From NCBI GenBank assembly GCA_037126765.1, contig JBBCBC010000029.1, positions 29,758,052 through 29,822,051 on the forward strand: a stretch of 64,000 nucleotides of DNA. The letters are read 5' to 3'. The first letter of the stretch is position 1, and each line of letters begins with the position of its first letter. The translations under genes were made by a program, and so were the position numbers. Below, piece after piece: positions 31,491 to 44,537 of this stretch. The notes below the pieces were generated by a model. It searched no databases. It was not told the DNA's origin and saw only the letters and a list, made by a program, of their open reading frames with translations. The stretch is from Stenogyne calaminthoides. Lineage: Eukaryota > Streptophyta > Magnoliopsida > Lamiales > Lamiaceae.

Positions 31491-33480
31491 CGTTAGAGTA
31501 TCCACAGTGGATGTTTAATTTTTCATTAATTCATCTATTCACCCTCTCTCATTTATATCACTTAATTTGAAATACTCAATTGTTTAAACACACTCTCACA
31601 ATGGTTCATCAATCAGTCATTCATCCATACACTTTTTATGGATCCATATATTTGGATGGATGACACTCCCTCTCCAATTTAAAAAATGATTCACAATAAT
31701 TTTTTTTAAAGCAAGAAAAACTAGATGCACGTGGAGCATCTATCAAGAAGGCCAACCACAAACGGTGATGGCTCAACCCAACAATACGGACTTCCAAAGT
31801 TACGACAAGTCCGAGCAAGGCAATGTGCCAAAGAGTTGGCATCTCTACAAGTCCAGGACATAATAATATCCGGGTTGGCTCTCAATATTTCTAAGCCGAT
31901 TCCGATGTAGTCCCCAATCAGAGTGTCCGTTCTTTCTTTATGCATGTATACGTCCACAACCCGCTTAGAATCTGTCTCAACAGTCACATGATTAATGCCC
32001 AGATTGGTGATCCAACAAAGCATCTCAACCACATCCCATGCTTCGCCGACGTCCACGCTCATCAGTCCCTGGTATTTCATAGTTCTACAAGTGATGAAAA
32101 TTCCTTCCTCGTCACGAAGTACCATGCTTGCGCCCGTTTCCCAAGATCCTTCGAAGAAACCCGCGTCGACATTGACTTTTAACCAGACCCTATCAGGGGC
32201 GTGCCACTTCTTACAAGTTGCTGGTCTCACAGTTCGGACCGGAGCTCTCATCTCCTGTCATTCCCTCAAAAAATAAAGAGCCGACCATACAGTGCGTGAG
32301 GGCGACGGGGTAGTGTTACTCCATACATTCTCATTTCGTGCAAACCAAACCGCCCAAAGCAGCATCGCGGCCATCTCCATCTCGCTAGCTTCTAGAACAT
32401 TAACAAGGCATAAGAAAAATTCACTGGGACTATCGACCTCGTAACATATCGGATCGATCTTGTGCCAAAGTCAGACCTCTTCTCAACAAGCTTTAACAAA
32501 TTCACAATCAACAAAAAGATGTCAGACGGTCTCACACATCTTAGAACACAAAGGGCATAGGCTCGACATACCCGGGTACCATCTTGCAATTCTAGCCCGG
32601 ACAACAAGCCAGCCCTGACACAGACGCCAGTAGAATACTCGGCTCTTTGGTGGTATCTTGAATTTCCACACGATTTTCAAGCGTGTCCCCATAGCCACTA
32701 ATGTCGTCAATCATCCTCATAGCCAAGTGATATGCAGATTTAACATAATATTTGCCCCTCTTCTCAAAATGCCATATGATCTTATTAGCTATCTCCTCGG
32801 GAGCAGCTACTGTTCTGAGAATTCTCTCCCTATCTACGTCATTGAAGGCCTCATTGATAACTTCATAGTCCCATTGTCTTGTGCCTAGGATGAAAAGATC
32901 TCTCGCCACCATATCATCGAACGAGGGAACAATCGGAGTAGAAAGCGTAAACCTCTGGTCGCTATCCAAACAAGGATCCCCCCACACCTGGACCCGACTT
33001 CCATCCCCTATCTTCCATCGGATGCCCCGCCGTACTAGCCCTGCTGCCGTGTGTATACCCCGCCACGTGAAACTGGGGTTATTCCCCTCCCTCGCCTGAA
33101 GCAGATTAGTGTTTGCGAAGTACCGAGCTTTTAGAATCTTGCCCACTAGGGATGATGGATTCGTGTAAAGTCTCCATACAAGTTTCCCTAGCATGGCAAC
33201 GTTGAACATATGCAAGTTTCGGAATCCCATTCCCCCCTCGTTCTTATGTTTGCAAAGTGTTTCCCACGTTGTCCACTTCACTCCCTTTTTTGGGTCCGAG
33301 CCACATCCCCACCAGAATGTGTTTAGCATCTTATGGAGTTCGTCAATGAGTGTAGGTGGTAGTAAGAACGTGCTGATAGTGTGGATGCTTTTAAACATCA
33401 ACATTCATCAATTCAATGTTTAAACACCACTATGGATGACTATTGTGGATGTTGATAGTGTGGATGCTTTTAAGATGTAA
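31490..33480. mobile_element. MITE-like shell containing the LINE fragment
   Basis: The left flank has AGTATCCACAGTGGATG (from 31498). The right flank has GACTATTGTGGATGTTGA and GATAGTGTGGATGCTTTTAA twice (33372 and 33455), an inverted relation to the left. Both flanks carry TTGTTTAAACAC or ATGTTTAAACACC. This suggests that the LINE copy landed in a small inverted-repeat element. Exact ends were not fixed. Confidence 0.4.
31705..33404 (-). pseudogene. 5'-truncated LINE ORF2: zinc-binding and RNase H-like part
   Basis: Reading leftward from 33404 the frame has the post-RT region of plant LINEs (FLLPPTLIDELHKML, TFWWGCGSDPKKGVKW, GGMGFRNLHMFNVAMLGKL). It is followed in other frames by the zf-RVT region at 32710-32522 (PPKSRVFYWRLCQGWL and CPLCSKMCETV). 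Then comes an RNase H-like domain at 32251-31721 (WLKVNVDAGFFEGSWETGAS, VETDSKRVVD, DANSLAHCLAR). The endonuclease and most of the RT are absent, the usual 5' truncation of LINEs. A T8 run at about 31700 on the plus strand may be the poly(A) end. Confidence 0.82.
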
Positions 33481-35988
33481 AAGAATTAAATAATTTTGAT
33501 TCCATCCGTTATTCGCATTCAGATATTGAGATTTGAATTTGAATACAAATTTAGTTTTTAATTAGAAGGGTACGAGCATCACTGTATTAAATTTGTTAAG
33601 AGTAGGTCTAGTGTGAAAATTTTCATGTATTAAAATCTATAAAATTGTCCTAAATCAATCATCTACACCCTAAACACTAAATAATGAACCCTAAATTATG
33701 ACCTATTCGGGCCGGGTGAACCATGAACCACTTGGGCCGAGTGAACCATGAACCACTCAATTTTGTTTTACTTTCACCAATTACAGGATTTGGTTGTAAA
33801 TTAAAGTTTTTTCATGTATGAAAATTTTTATACTAGACTTTGTCATTTGTTAATTGTGAATATTTGTTAATGTATTTAATTTTTATTTAAATAATTAATA
33901 AATAATATATTTCATTTTTTAGGGAAAATTGATTGTTTAAAATTTTTATATAATTTTGAACAAAGTGTGTTGGGATTCGTTTGTATCATCATTCGAATTC
34001 TGGCACAATCGAAATAAATACATATATGGATAAAAACATGTGCTTTGTAACTACAAGAACATGATGGCTGCATAATTGTGGAGTCATGCACATGCTTATT
34101 ACCATATTTGATTGAATGTCATAATCGAACATTTTGGAATATCCTATGATGATTACTTTAGTAAGGAATTACCTCCACGGAAATATCTTCTACTTTGTCA
34201 CAGTTGATAAAGATATTAAACGACTAGTTCTTGATTTTGGGTCATCCATACATTTTAAAGAGGAAATGCACAACTATGTCTATGTGAATACTAAAAAAAA
34301 TCAAAACCATTCATTTCAAAGTCATATAATTTAAAATATAAAACAACTTCTAAAAAAGGAGTAACATAAACGAAATGTTTGCAATATAGAACTTGACAAT
34401 ATACATTGAGAATTACAAACAAAAAGTTTTTATTCAAAGTCATATATATCTTTTCAAGTATGTTTTCCGTAAGACAGTCTTATATTAGGACGTAACATAT
34501 TTCAAAAATGATGTTTGGAATGTTAATTTGTACTAACTTTTCGCCTGTACGATAAGTTTTCTCCTTCAAAAATGAATTATAATGATGAAGTGTGTGTAAT
34601 TTGGACCATTATTCCTTTGAATTTATTTTGACTTCATTTAAATACAATAGACCTAAATTAAGCTAGAGTTTTTGGGCTTGCCAGGCTGACGAATTTTTGG
34701 GATTGGGGGTATTTGTGGGCCATTTCTGAATAGGCTTGGTGAGTATTTGGTATTGGGCTTGAAATTCTAAGGTTTTGGCCCCAACTAGCTACGATGAGCT
34801 TATCTTTGCCCTATTGGATCATATTTATTGGACTAGTATCGGGCTTTTCGGTCTTGTGGATCGTCTACCTTTTGGACTTGTTTATATTGGATCACTTGTA
34901 GGCCCACTGGTGTCTTCATTTCTCGTAGGTCCACTAGTGTCTTCTTTTGGGCTTGGGCATATTCATTGCTCTCTATGACCTTTTGTTAAGACTATACAAT
35001 GTTCACTCATGGTTTTGCTAAAAAAAAATTCAAATGTTGGCTTGAAATTGTAAAAAAAAATAGGTTTGAACGAATCAGTTTATACACAATTTTGTTCCGA
35101 CTTAAATTTGGGCCCAATAGCGCATTGTTGATTTTGGTCATCTGAATTATTCGGTCTTTGAAATGAATGCCAAGTAAAAAGAATATTATTTATATAAATT
35201 AGTAGTATTATGTTTAGATTTTTAATTATGTAATATGTTTGTAATACTAAAATTAGGTTAAAAGTATCCTAGTTAAATTTTACCTATAGAATTAACACAA
35301 ATTCTTTTGTGAAACTTGTTAGTAAGAAATATATACAATTACTCTTATAAATTAGAGTAGGTTGAGACTTGTTAATCATGAGATTGGTTCTATTATTACA
35401 CTCATCACGACTAATATTATTTCGTAATATAAGTCACACCCTTCAGTTATCACTACTAATACTCATGTTATAATAGAACTCACACATTTTAATGTTATGA
35501 GTAATACTTTTTATGTTGTAAAAATGCATACCCTCCAGTTATCACAACTACTCTTTAGTAATACAAGTCACACCCCTTAAACAGTTTCACAGATTCTCGT
35601 GTGAAACTTGTTCAGACTATATTGCCTATAAAATAATATCAATAAGCATTTGTTATCATGATATTAATTTGTAAGTATAATAATATCAGTTGATAAGTGT
35701 AGTGATATTAGTTTGTAAATGTAATAATACAAATATCATATTATGAACAAGTTTTATTGAAGACTTACTCAAATTTATTCTAAAATTAAATATGCTATAA
35801 TATATTATTAAATTAAATATTATCCATGAAATTAAGAAATACAGTTATCATAGTAATTCGGTAGAATTTAATGGATTTTTCAGAAGGAACCCAATTCAGA
35901 AGGGTGTAAAAAGTAATTTGACACACACCATTAGCCCCTTTTGTTCCAAATAAAACCCCAAATCAAACTCAAGAATTCCCACCTTAGC
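33481..35988. other. AT-rich spacer upstream of the MBD8-like gene
   Basis: No gene is visible. A direct duplication of GTGAACCATGAACCACT lies at about 33716-33760. One copy of the dispersed GTTTCAC/GTGTGAC family is at 35295-35612. Short frames at 34134 and 34775 lack family resemblance. The MBD8-like promoter should lie in the last few hundred bases. Confidence 0.5.
35295..35612. repeat. GTTTCAC/GTGTGAC repeat family, copy 2 (inverted)
   Basis: The right end holds a hairpin, AGTTTCACA then eight bases then TGTGAAACT (about 35583-35608). The left end has CTTTTGTGAAACTTGTTA. On the minus strand the interior reads GTGTGACTTGTATTACTAAA and GTATTACTCATAACATT, as in the other copies. Confidence 0.65.
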
Positions 35989-38900
35989 ATGGCCTCCGTC
36001 ACCGTCGATTCCTCCGCCGCTGCAAACACCGCAGACGGCGGCGCTCTCCGATTAAATTCGATACCCATTGTGGATCTCCGCCTTCTCTCCCAATCGGAAC
36101 TCTATTCACTCTCCCGCTTCTCTTCTGACCCCAGCCGCAATGACGACGTCGTCATACCCGTAATCGATCGCTCCGTCTTCAACGAGTCAGCCGGCTCCAG
36201 GAAGCAGATTTACTCCCGCTTCCGCCTCGCCCCTTCCTCGTCTTCGCCTTCCGCCACCCCTCACCGCCGCACACCTCATCTTCGTCCCACCGCCGCTACC
36301 TTTGGTAAATCGAGCAATAAGTCCGACCCCGATAATGTTGAGAATGCGCGAATTGTTAATCTTCTTAAACAATCGTTTATCGCTGATATGAACCCTGAGG
36401 ATTTGGTGCCAGTTAATATTGAGTACTCGAATTCCATACCTAAGCAACAATTGCTGCCACCGCCGCCCCCATCATCCCCGCCCAATGCGGTGGTTTTAGG
36501 TCAGAAAAGGAAGCGTGGCCGCCCTCGTAAGGACAAAGCGGCAGGGAATCGAAAGGAATTGGGTGCAGGGTTTGTTGATGTCAATGTTGAAGTTGATGCT
36601 GAAATTGATGGCAATGTTGATGATGATGTTAATGTTGGTGATGTGAATGGGTTTAATTGGGTGGATGAGCTTGCTGAGCGTGAGAATTTGGAGGAGAAAG
36701 ACAGGGAAGTGTTGAACCGGGATGGCGTGGCGGTGGATTTGGTGGTGTTGGGCGGCGTAGAGCATCCGTATTGGGAGGAGATACAGCGGAGGACGGAAGG
36801 GTTGCAGACGGAGGAGGAATTGTTGGGGTTTTTGAAGGGGTTAAATGGGGAGTGGGGAAGTAGGAGGAGAAAGAAGAGGATTGTGGATGCTAGTGAATTT
36901 GGGTCTAATCTGCCAGTTGGCTGGAAACTTTCACTCTGTATAAAGAAGAAGAATGGCCATGTCTGCTTGTATTGCCGTCGATACATAAGGTTCATTTTTA
37001 CTACTCCCTTAAGCTTTTACACGTTAATTGGTCATGTTTGCTGTTATCTGGAAATATGTTGGAAAAAAGTAATATGGATTGATGGATTCTGAAATTATTC
37101 ATTTCCTTTTGTGGTATTAGGAACCACGGCCTTGCTAATTTTGGTGTTTCCTTTAAGTTTGTCATAGACTACTGCTTTTAAATTGCTGAAAGGAAGGGAC
37201 CCATTGATGATCCATCTGGCATTTGCCTTGCACATTAATCATGAAGTACATAAAAAAATGCATAAGGGTGTTGGGGGGTTAGTACAGTTTGATTCAGGTA
37301 TTGAGAAATTTATCTTGTTCAAGTTGTCAACCTTACAGAGGTGTGTGCCTCCCGCGCCTCAGGAATGCCTCCTGAACACGAGTGTTTTACCACTCCCAAA
37401 ACATGCCTTTAAGTTCATTTTTAGGTAGAATTAGTTTATAATTATATATATTATCTTTTATGGTCAATTACTTAGTATATATATTTTTGGGATTTTTACA
37501 TCATAGAACAAATAATAATGCACCAGTTTAAATGATTAATAGATTACTATCAATATATGACATAAAAATATTTAAAGCTTTTTTTTCTTCTCTTAATCTT
37601 TTGTGCATCATGTTCAAGAGGCATGTGCAAGGGAGCTCTTTGCACCTCAATAGCTTTGCGCTTCTGACGAGTAACAACTATGATTTGGAGTGAATTTAGT
37701 CGTCAGCTTTAATTTCTACAAAAAAAAGAATCTTTTTTCTATATTAATACTCCACATTGTTTACATCTGATAGCAATATTTATTAGATATAATTATTACT
37801 GCTAAATGCTACTGCTAAATTGAGATGTAGATTATCGGCATATCACACAATATGCTAACAAATGACTGAGTAAACTAGAGTATCATATGGTAAGTGATTT
37901 TTTCTTTTCACCAATGTGAAAAAATTTAATCCTTTCCTGGGAGCTAGACGAGAATGGCTGATGTAATCCATAATCCATAAGCAAAAACACAGCAAGGCCT
38001 TTCTAGTCATTAATAATATGAATTCTCATAAATTCTACTTTTCCTGTTGGTAGTGCTATTTAATGGCATATATTATTGTGGATCCAGATTATTAATGCAC
38101 TAACTGCCGAAAATTGTTTGGTTGTGGAAAAGATAAGACTTCTAACTGAAAGGAAAAGGCTCGAGAAAGGTGCCATTAAACTTAAACTTGGATACGGCTG
38201 ATATGCATGCATTTATTTATTGTTGTTAAGTAGAAAATTAAGGTGACGAAACCTTTTCAAAGAGCTCCAGATGGTATTTTTGAAACATTTATTCCTGAGA
38301 GTCTGATGTTAAATGGTGATTTTTCTTTCCTTCTCGTGTGATTTCCAAAGAAGAGATATCATTACATGCAGATTTCTAGACTAAGTGTATTGAGAATCAA
38401 GTTAGGATACCCATTCTTTTGTTGACTATCAAAATCATGTTCGTGCTGTCAAGTGTTAATAGTTAAAGTGAATGTATCAATGGCACCTGTCAGTATCTTA
38501 TAATAAAGTTTCCCACAAAAGTCTGAAAGAAGATTTTTCTATTAAGATCTCTTAAGTTATGTGATAGGTGACAACTTACACTTTAAATTCAGCAACTCGG
38601 TAAAATCATTTAAAGCAATACTCTTTTTTCTATTTAGCATTTTCCAAAAAACTTAAGTAATCTTTGAATCGTTTCTTCCTCTTTATTTGAATTTAGTAGA
38701 TTGTTTCCATTCTGCTTTTGGAAATATGCCCTCTTTGTTTGTATTGACCAAGTCTATCCTATATTTTTCATTCCAGCCCAAGTGGACTGCATTTTGTGTC
38801 GTGCAAAGGAGTTTCTTCATATCTGTGCTCTCTTCATGGTATCCAAGATACAAATCCTGTTCAATATAACCAGATGGTCATTGATGCTGACAAATTAACT

Positions 38901-41900
38901 AGAGTCCCTGTAAGTTAGCCTTTCTTTTTCTTCTGTTCTGTTTGTCATTTACTTTACTTTTTCCTTTATGTCTCAGTCTTAAGTTTGTTTCCAATTCCAT
39001 ATGTGTGTTAATTTTGTTCAATGGAATGTTACAGATGACGCCTCTTGCTATTGAGTGGGTGGGCAAAACGGAGAACCACATTACTGATGGAGTAAATGCT
39101 GGGGATTTGCCAGAGGACAGAATAGAGATTTCACAGAGCAACAATTGTACTGTAACGTTTATTGGGAACGATGAATTGTTGCACCAATCATCCCTTCACC
39201 GGAGAAACAAATACAAAAACTGTGCTCGCATTAGTGATGGAGTAATAATTAAGGATAGAAAATACGAGTGCCAGTTCTGTCATAAGACATTTACCGAACG
39301 CCATCGGTACAATGGTCATCTTGGTACCCATGTGAGACACCAAGCTAAGGCTACTGGAGAAGCATTTGAATCTGTTATTCCCAATTCTTTGAATGGATTT
39401 CCTATTCAAGATATATCCATAGAAGGATCATTAAAATCTGGTAATGCCACCATGGAAATTGGTGATTCTGTCACAAATAATGGGCTGAATATTTGCAATA
39501 ATAATACTAATGAGCATGCTGGAAATGTAAAGGAAGGTACTGGGAACATTGGAGTGATTGATGAGGCCACTGATATAGTCGCTGAAACAAATCCATGTCC
39601 AGTTGCTGAAAATAAAAGTTTCCACGAAGATAAACGTCTGAATGGTTCTGCTGCTGAATTAATTGATGCAACACACGTTGTTATGACTAGTGATGGGAAT
39701 GAGAATTCTGCTTCCGTAGAAAAGTCCGTGAAAACTATGGCATCTGAAAGTTGGATATTAGATTCTAATGATCGTGTGGAGGAAGGTATCATGGGAAACA
39801 ACAGTGAGCAAATCTATCAAATGAGGAATGAGCTCAACCTTGATTGTGATAAGTTTGCAGTTGATGAATCCATCCTTGATTCTTTGGAAGGTCAGGGGCA
39901 GGACTGTAATTTAGCATTTCATATTAAGGAAAAGACTGATTTGGAATCCAATGAGACATCAACTTCTGGATTAGAAGCATCTGAACTTACCAAAGTTTCT
40001 AATATCAGTATCCCGCATCTAGCACATGATGAGAAAGCATGTGTGAAAGACAAAGTTGGTGAACCACTCAGTTTTGGTAAATACGAGAACGAGAGTTCTA
40101 AAGCAGATAATGATGGTGGCAACGGTCTTGATGAAATGCAATTTGAAATCGCTTCAGTCATTCCATCTTGGAAAGAGCCAAAAAATGTGTCAAAAAATGA
40201 ACACATTGAATCATTCACTCATCCTTTTGAAAGTAATGATGATGACAGTTGCAGAAAAAAGACAGAAGTATCTGAATTTGATGCTTTTCGTGATTTTGGG
40301 AATGGTCAGTCAGCCGATCCTTTCAGCAGCAATTCTATTATAGGGACTGAGAAGGTTAGAAAACTTGGAGTATGCTCTCCTTTCGCATCTGCAAATGATA
40401 AGCAGTTATTTGCGGAAGATAATATGATTAGGATGTTTAGTGATACCTTGGAAGAGCACAGGCAGGAGCCATCTCAGGGTATATTAGTCAATAAAATTGA
40501 AAATACTGGAAAGCATGAGCTGAGTCTTTCTTTTGGTAATCTTCAGACGGATATGTGTACAAATTCAAATAGGGTTGAACAGGAACAGTATCAAGCAAGT
40601 AGTTTTAACATTGATTCGGTTGTCCATAAAACATATGGGAATCCAGCACATTTGAGTATTGTAAGTAGTAATATGCCTTCTGATATGAAAGAAGACAGAT
40701 CTTTTGGAATTGAATTCCCTAATTCGTCTTTCAACGACAGAGCTCATGACTTTAGCAGTAATTTTCACCCAGGACGGGACTGGAATGGGACCCGGGGAGA
40801 CACTTTAGGACCTTCTAGCCAGAATTTTATGGTTGGTTTTGGAAACAGCTCGCAGCCTGGCGAGTGTGCTGGAGCTGATGGCTCTTGGAGATCAGTTGAT
40901 GGAAATGTGTTCGACGATTGTTTTGATGCTAATTCTGGTGCACAGAGTTTTCACACTTTCAGCCTGACATCAGCTAAGGTACTTTTCATGAATCTTCATA
41001 GTAAAGGGGAAAAAAATTCTAGAATTAATTTATTGCAATTGCTATATTGCCCTTTTAGCTTCTGGGGTCTCTGTTTCTTAGTTTAAGATTCCACATGAAT
41101 ATGGTCAAAATAAGAGATATTTCTAGTTAAAACTTCTCTAACATCCTAAATATTTGCATTTTTTAAGATGATTTTGTTTTTGGTGTGGACATCTTATGAA
41201 AAGTTTAAGGTGCTTGCTTATAAGCCAACCAAACAATCTCAAGTACTACCTTCAATTACTTGATTTTCCACTGTTCACCAGTCAACTTGGCATATTGTAA
41301 AAGCAATATGAATAATTTGTTGACATTTTGAAAATAATTTATTGTTGGTGCTCGTTTTCTATTTTTAGTGGTGAGCAGAATATCGAAAAAATCGATTTTC
41401 CGAACCTACCCATTAAAATTTTGGTTAATTAGGCTCGGTTAATTTTATTAAAAATTTGGTTTTCAAAATTAGAAATTTCAACTTTCAGTTTGGTGTGTAG
41501 TGGAAATAGCCGAATTAACTGAAATATTATTTATATATTTATTTTTAGTATGATTTTTTTATATATTTATAATTGAACATTATAGCCATTAAATTTTACA
41601 TCCATAATTATTTATGTCAATATTTATCATTAACTTTTTACATATGATTTGTGCACATTTTTTATTTTTTTAGATGTCTAATCAAGAACAAGAATTACAA
41701 ATGCATCATAGCTCTCACGGTTCAACTTTAAAATCTTCAAAAGTCAAAATTGTAAATAATGATAATACGGTTAAGTGTTTGAGATAATTTGAATCGTGCG
41801 AGATTAAAACTTGAGAAAAGAGTTCAATACAAATAAAAGTGATGAAATGTTTTAATTTTCAGTGACATTAATTCAGTTCGGTTCGGTTTCGGTTTTATAT

Positions 41901-43921
41901 TTTCATAATTCAGTTATCTTTTTTACTCTGTATATAATGCAAGGTAAATCTTTAGTTAAGGTCTTAATATATGATGTAAATTATGTGGCTACCATGACTT
42001 TATTCTTTTTCTTTAGTGAAAAGTCTTTTAAAGTGTGAAACATCTTTTATGACTTTTTGCAAGTTTTAACAAGTATTGGTGATGTTGGAAATGGAAGAAA
42101 GTGGAAAAGATTCACCTTCCATATTTTATCAGAAAATGCCTAAGCCTAATATATGAGAGAAATGGAGTGAAATCTAAAATCTAAGCTTTAAAAGGTTATG
42201 TGATCATGTATCTTATAAAATGAATCTCATAACTGTAAGATTACGTAATTCACTAATTTGAATTTTGTGCTGTTATTGTTAATGTTTTGAACTTGACATT
42301 TGGATGCCGATAAAATGTAGTAAATTGCATAAATTTAGTTGTCTTCTCCTTAGAGCATTTGATTTTGGCAAGTTAGGACCAATTTCCCAAGAGATAAACT
42401 TTTCTCTAAATCCTTATCCTGCAAAAGTAGTTTGGTTCAGAAAATGGATATTGAGAAAATCTAATATGTCTCTCCCTTACTCCCCTCCCCGTTATGTTAT
42501 ATTTAACCCCTTTTACTTTAGTGTATATTGAGATATGATCAACCTAAAATGCCTTGAGAATTAATTGAAGATTATAGGCATTAAATTGATGTTTATTTGT
42601 AGATTGATTTTATGGATGCTCTTGAAATTTCTAGGTCATACTTTTCAAATTTATCAGGGAAAGTTCGCTCTTATGCCTAAACTATGACACTCAATAGCAA
42701 TAACAACAATTCATTTGTTCCTAAATAAAATCTTGAGTTACATATTTCATGTCAGATATATTTTACCGACTACCATCTCAAATCCTTAAGGCAGTGTTTG
42801 TTTGGGTTTATAGTGGTTTTTGAAAACCGGTTTTTGAGATCTAGGGATTTTGAAATCCTGATATATGGTAAGGTGTGTGGTTGTTTTGGGATTTTTAGTA
42901 AGGCGATGTTTAATTTTATGTCAAATCAATGTGTAAAAGTGAATTATGTATTATTATATTGTTGTTGGCGTGATGGTAATGATTGGACTATTGTGAGTAA
43001 TAAGTATATTATTAAAGTGTAATATTAGAGAATTGATTGTATTAGAAAGTACGGTAGTAGGTTTATAGGTGTTGTGGTAGTTTTTTTAAAACTGGGTTTC
43101 AAACTCTCGAAGTAGAACCGGGCTTTAGATTTGCAAATCCTAAAACCGGTTTTTAAAATGCAAAACAAACGTTGCATAAGTGTTTATCACAATTTATAAC
43201 AATTACGAAACCTAGTTTATCAATTATTTGATTGCATTTGGATAACCATAGCAGTAATATCTTGCCTGCAAAATCTGCAAGTCTTAATAACACCTTTTTT
43301 TACTTAGAAATCATGCCTTTTATGTGTGTGCATTTTTTTTCCTCCGTCAAACATCAAAACGGAGTATCAATGAATTGTCCAACATAGTAACTTTCAGAAC
43401 TAAGGTTGTCTACAATGTCATATGTATCATAATACCGGCTTGCCAACTTGTTTGCCCAAATTTAGTAATGAATTTTTTATTTAGCATAAATCATATTTCA
43501 ATCCTTGTACTTTTCACTATAAAAGTTATTGAAAACTCTTGTTCTGCCATATTTATCCCTGTAAACTTGCTTGTGGGACCAGGGTGGAGAAGATTCTTTT
43601 GGTGTGAATAAAAGCTACGATTTTCAAAGTGACATGTTGAGGCCAGGTAGAATTCAACCCGTGGAATACAGTTTCATGGGCGAACAAAGTTCAAATTCAC
43701 TGCCTGGAGAATCGAAGATTTACTCATACAACACGAATATGGAACAAGGACTGGACACGTCATTTTGGCTGAGGAAGGATGCTTTAACACCAAACACGTC
43801 TCAGGCTACATCCGTTTGTGTTTGGTGCAGAAACGTCTTTTTTCATGATCCAGTGCAAGCTGGAGTACAAACAGGGGCAATAGGTACTATCTGCCCATCT
43901 TGCAGTTCAAGAATGCTCTAG
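35989..43921 (+). CDS. MBD8: Methyl-CpG-binding domain protein 8-like
   Basis: Four exons join in frame at GT/AG sites: 35989-36989, 38777-38909, 39035-40978 and 43583-43921, giving 1138 residues. The ATG at 35989 is the first in the frame. The N-terminus IPIVDLRLLSQSELYSLSRF is typical of MBD8-type proteins. An AT-hook GRPRK sits at 177-181. The MBD spans about 308-356 (LPVGWKLSLCIKKKNGHVCL, then SPSGLHFVSCKGVSSYL) and is split by intron 1. A C2H2 finger YECQFCHKTFTERHRYNGHL lies at 455-474. The end has paired CxxC motifs (CVWC and CPSC). The nuclear protein should bind DNA; binding to methyl-CpG cannot be assumed, since several plant MBD proteins do not. Introns 1 and 3 are large (1.8 and 2.6 kb), and intron 3 holds a MITE. 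It is longer than the Arabidopsis protein as I recall it. Confidence 0.88.
36990..38776 (+). other. Intron 1 of the MBD8-like gene
   Basis: 1787 bp between donor GT at 36990 and acceptor CCAG at 38773-38776, splitting the MBD. I see no inserted element or RNA gene in it. Confidence 0.7.
42790..43176. mobile_element. Tourist-like MITE in MBD8-like intron 3
   Basis: The left end GGCAGTGTTTGTTTGGG faces the right end CAAAACAAACGTTGCA. TAA flanks both sides (42787-42789 and 43177-43179), the duplication of PIF/Harbinger elements. Subterminal AAAACCGGTTTTTGAG and AAAACCGGTTTTTAAAA add to the inverted symmetry. It is non-coding. Confidence 0.65.
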
Positions 43922-44537
43922 AGTTTAGTTTCCATTCTTGAGAGAAAATGTTTTCTCTATAACAATAATTTTAAGACGATAGGTTTTTATTTCAGTTCAT
44001 TGCTTACAGGATTATTTTTTGAAATTAGGAAACAAGGATTTGATAGCTTTTGAAAGAATAATTAAGCAAATTGGTATGTAGATGGATGTTTATGTATTTA
44101 GTTCCTCAAGTGCTAAACTAAAGAGTTTAGCTTTTTTTGGAATGAAAGGTGCAAGTCTAAAATGTGTTGAGGTTAATGGTTGGTTGATTAATGAATGAAT
44201 TTATTTAATGTCATGCGTTTGGTGCAGAAATGCCTTCTTTCATTTTCAAGGAAATAATTATTTTTCTAACTTTTAGATTCTTGATTCTAGATAATTGATA
44301 TAGCGAAAACATGTTATTGCAAAATGCAAATACTCCTACCTTGCAATGCAATTGCACACATTCATATCAGATCTTCAGAAGCAGAAAAGCTGATTTTAAT
44401 CCAGACAAAAGCCCAATACATAAGAAATATCTCATAACTATATTATTTATTATGATTTATGGATATGAGGTCTCAACCCAGCTATGTTTGATTAGGGAGT
44501 ATGACTGAAATATTAATGTTGGATAAAGTATTGGGTG
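43922..44537. other. 3' flank of the MBD8-like gene
   Basis: Likely 3' UTR and spacer. No other gene or repeat is seen. Confidence 0.5.

Noticed and set aside
34775..34978. 67-codon frame with a LVGPLVSSF repeat
   Set aside because: The repeat reflects a short DNA duplication; the frame opens and closes without gene context.
35941..35988. Upstream extension of the MBD8-like frame
   Set aside because: It depends on a TTG start; the first ATG in frame is at 35989.
37183..37428. 81-codon frame in intron 1 of the MBD8-like gene
   Set aside because: It interrupts a well-supported intron and resembles nothing known.
41380..41945. GGTTCGGTTTCGGTT-rich block in MBD8-like intron 3 as a transposon
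   Set aside because: The right side looks like a common plant repeat end, but no matching left end or duplication could be fixed.
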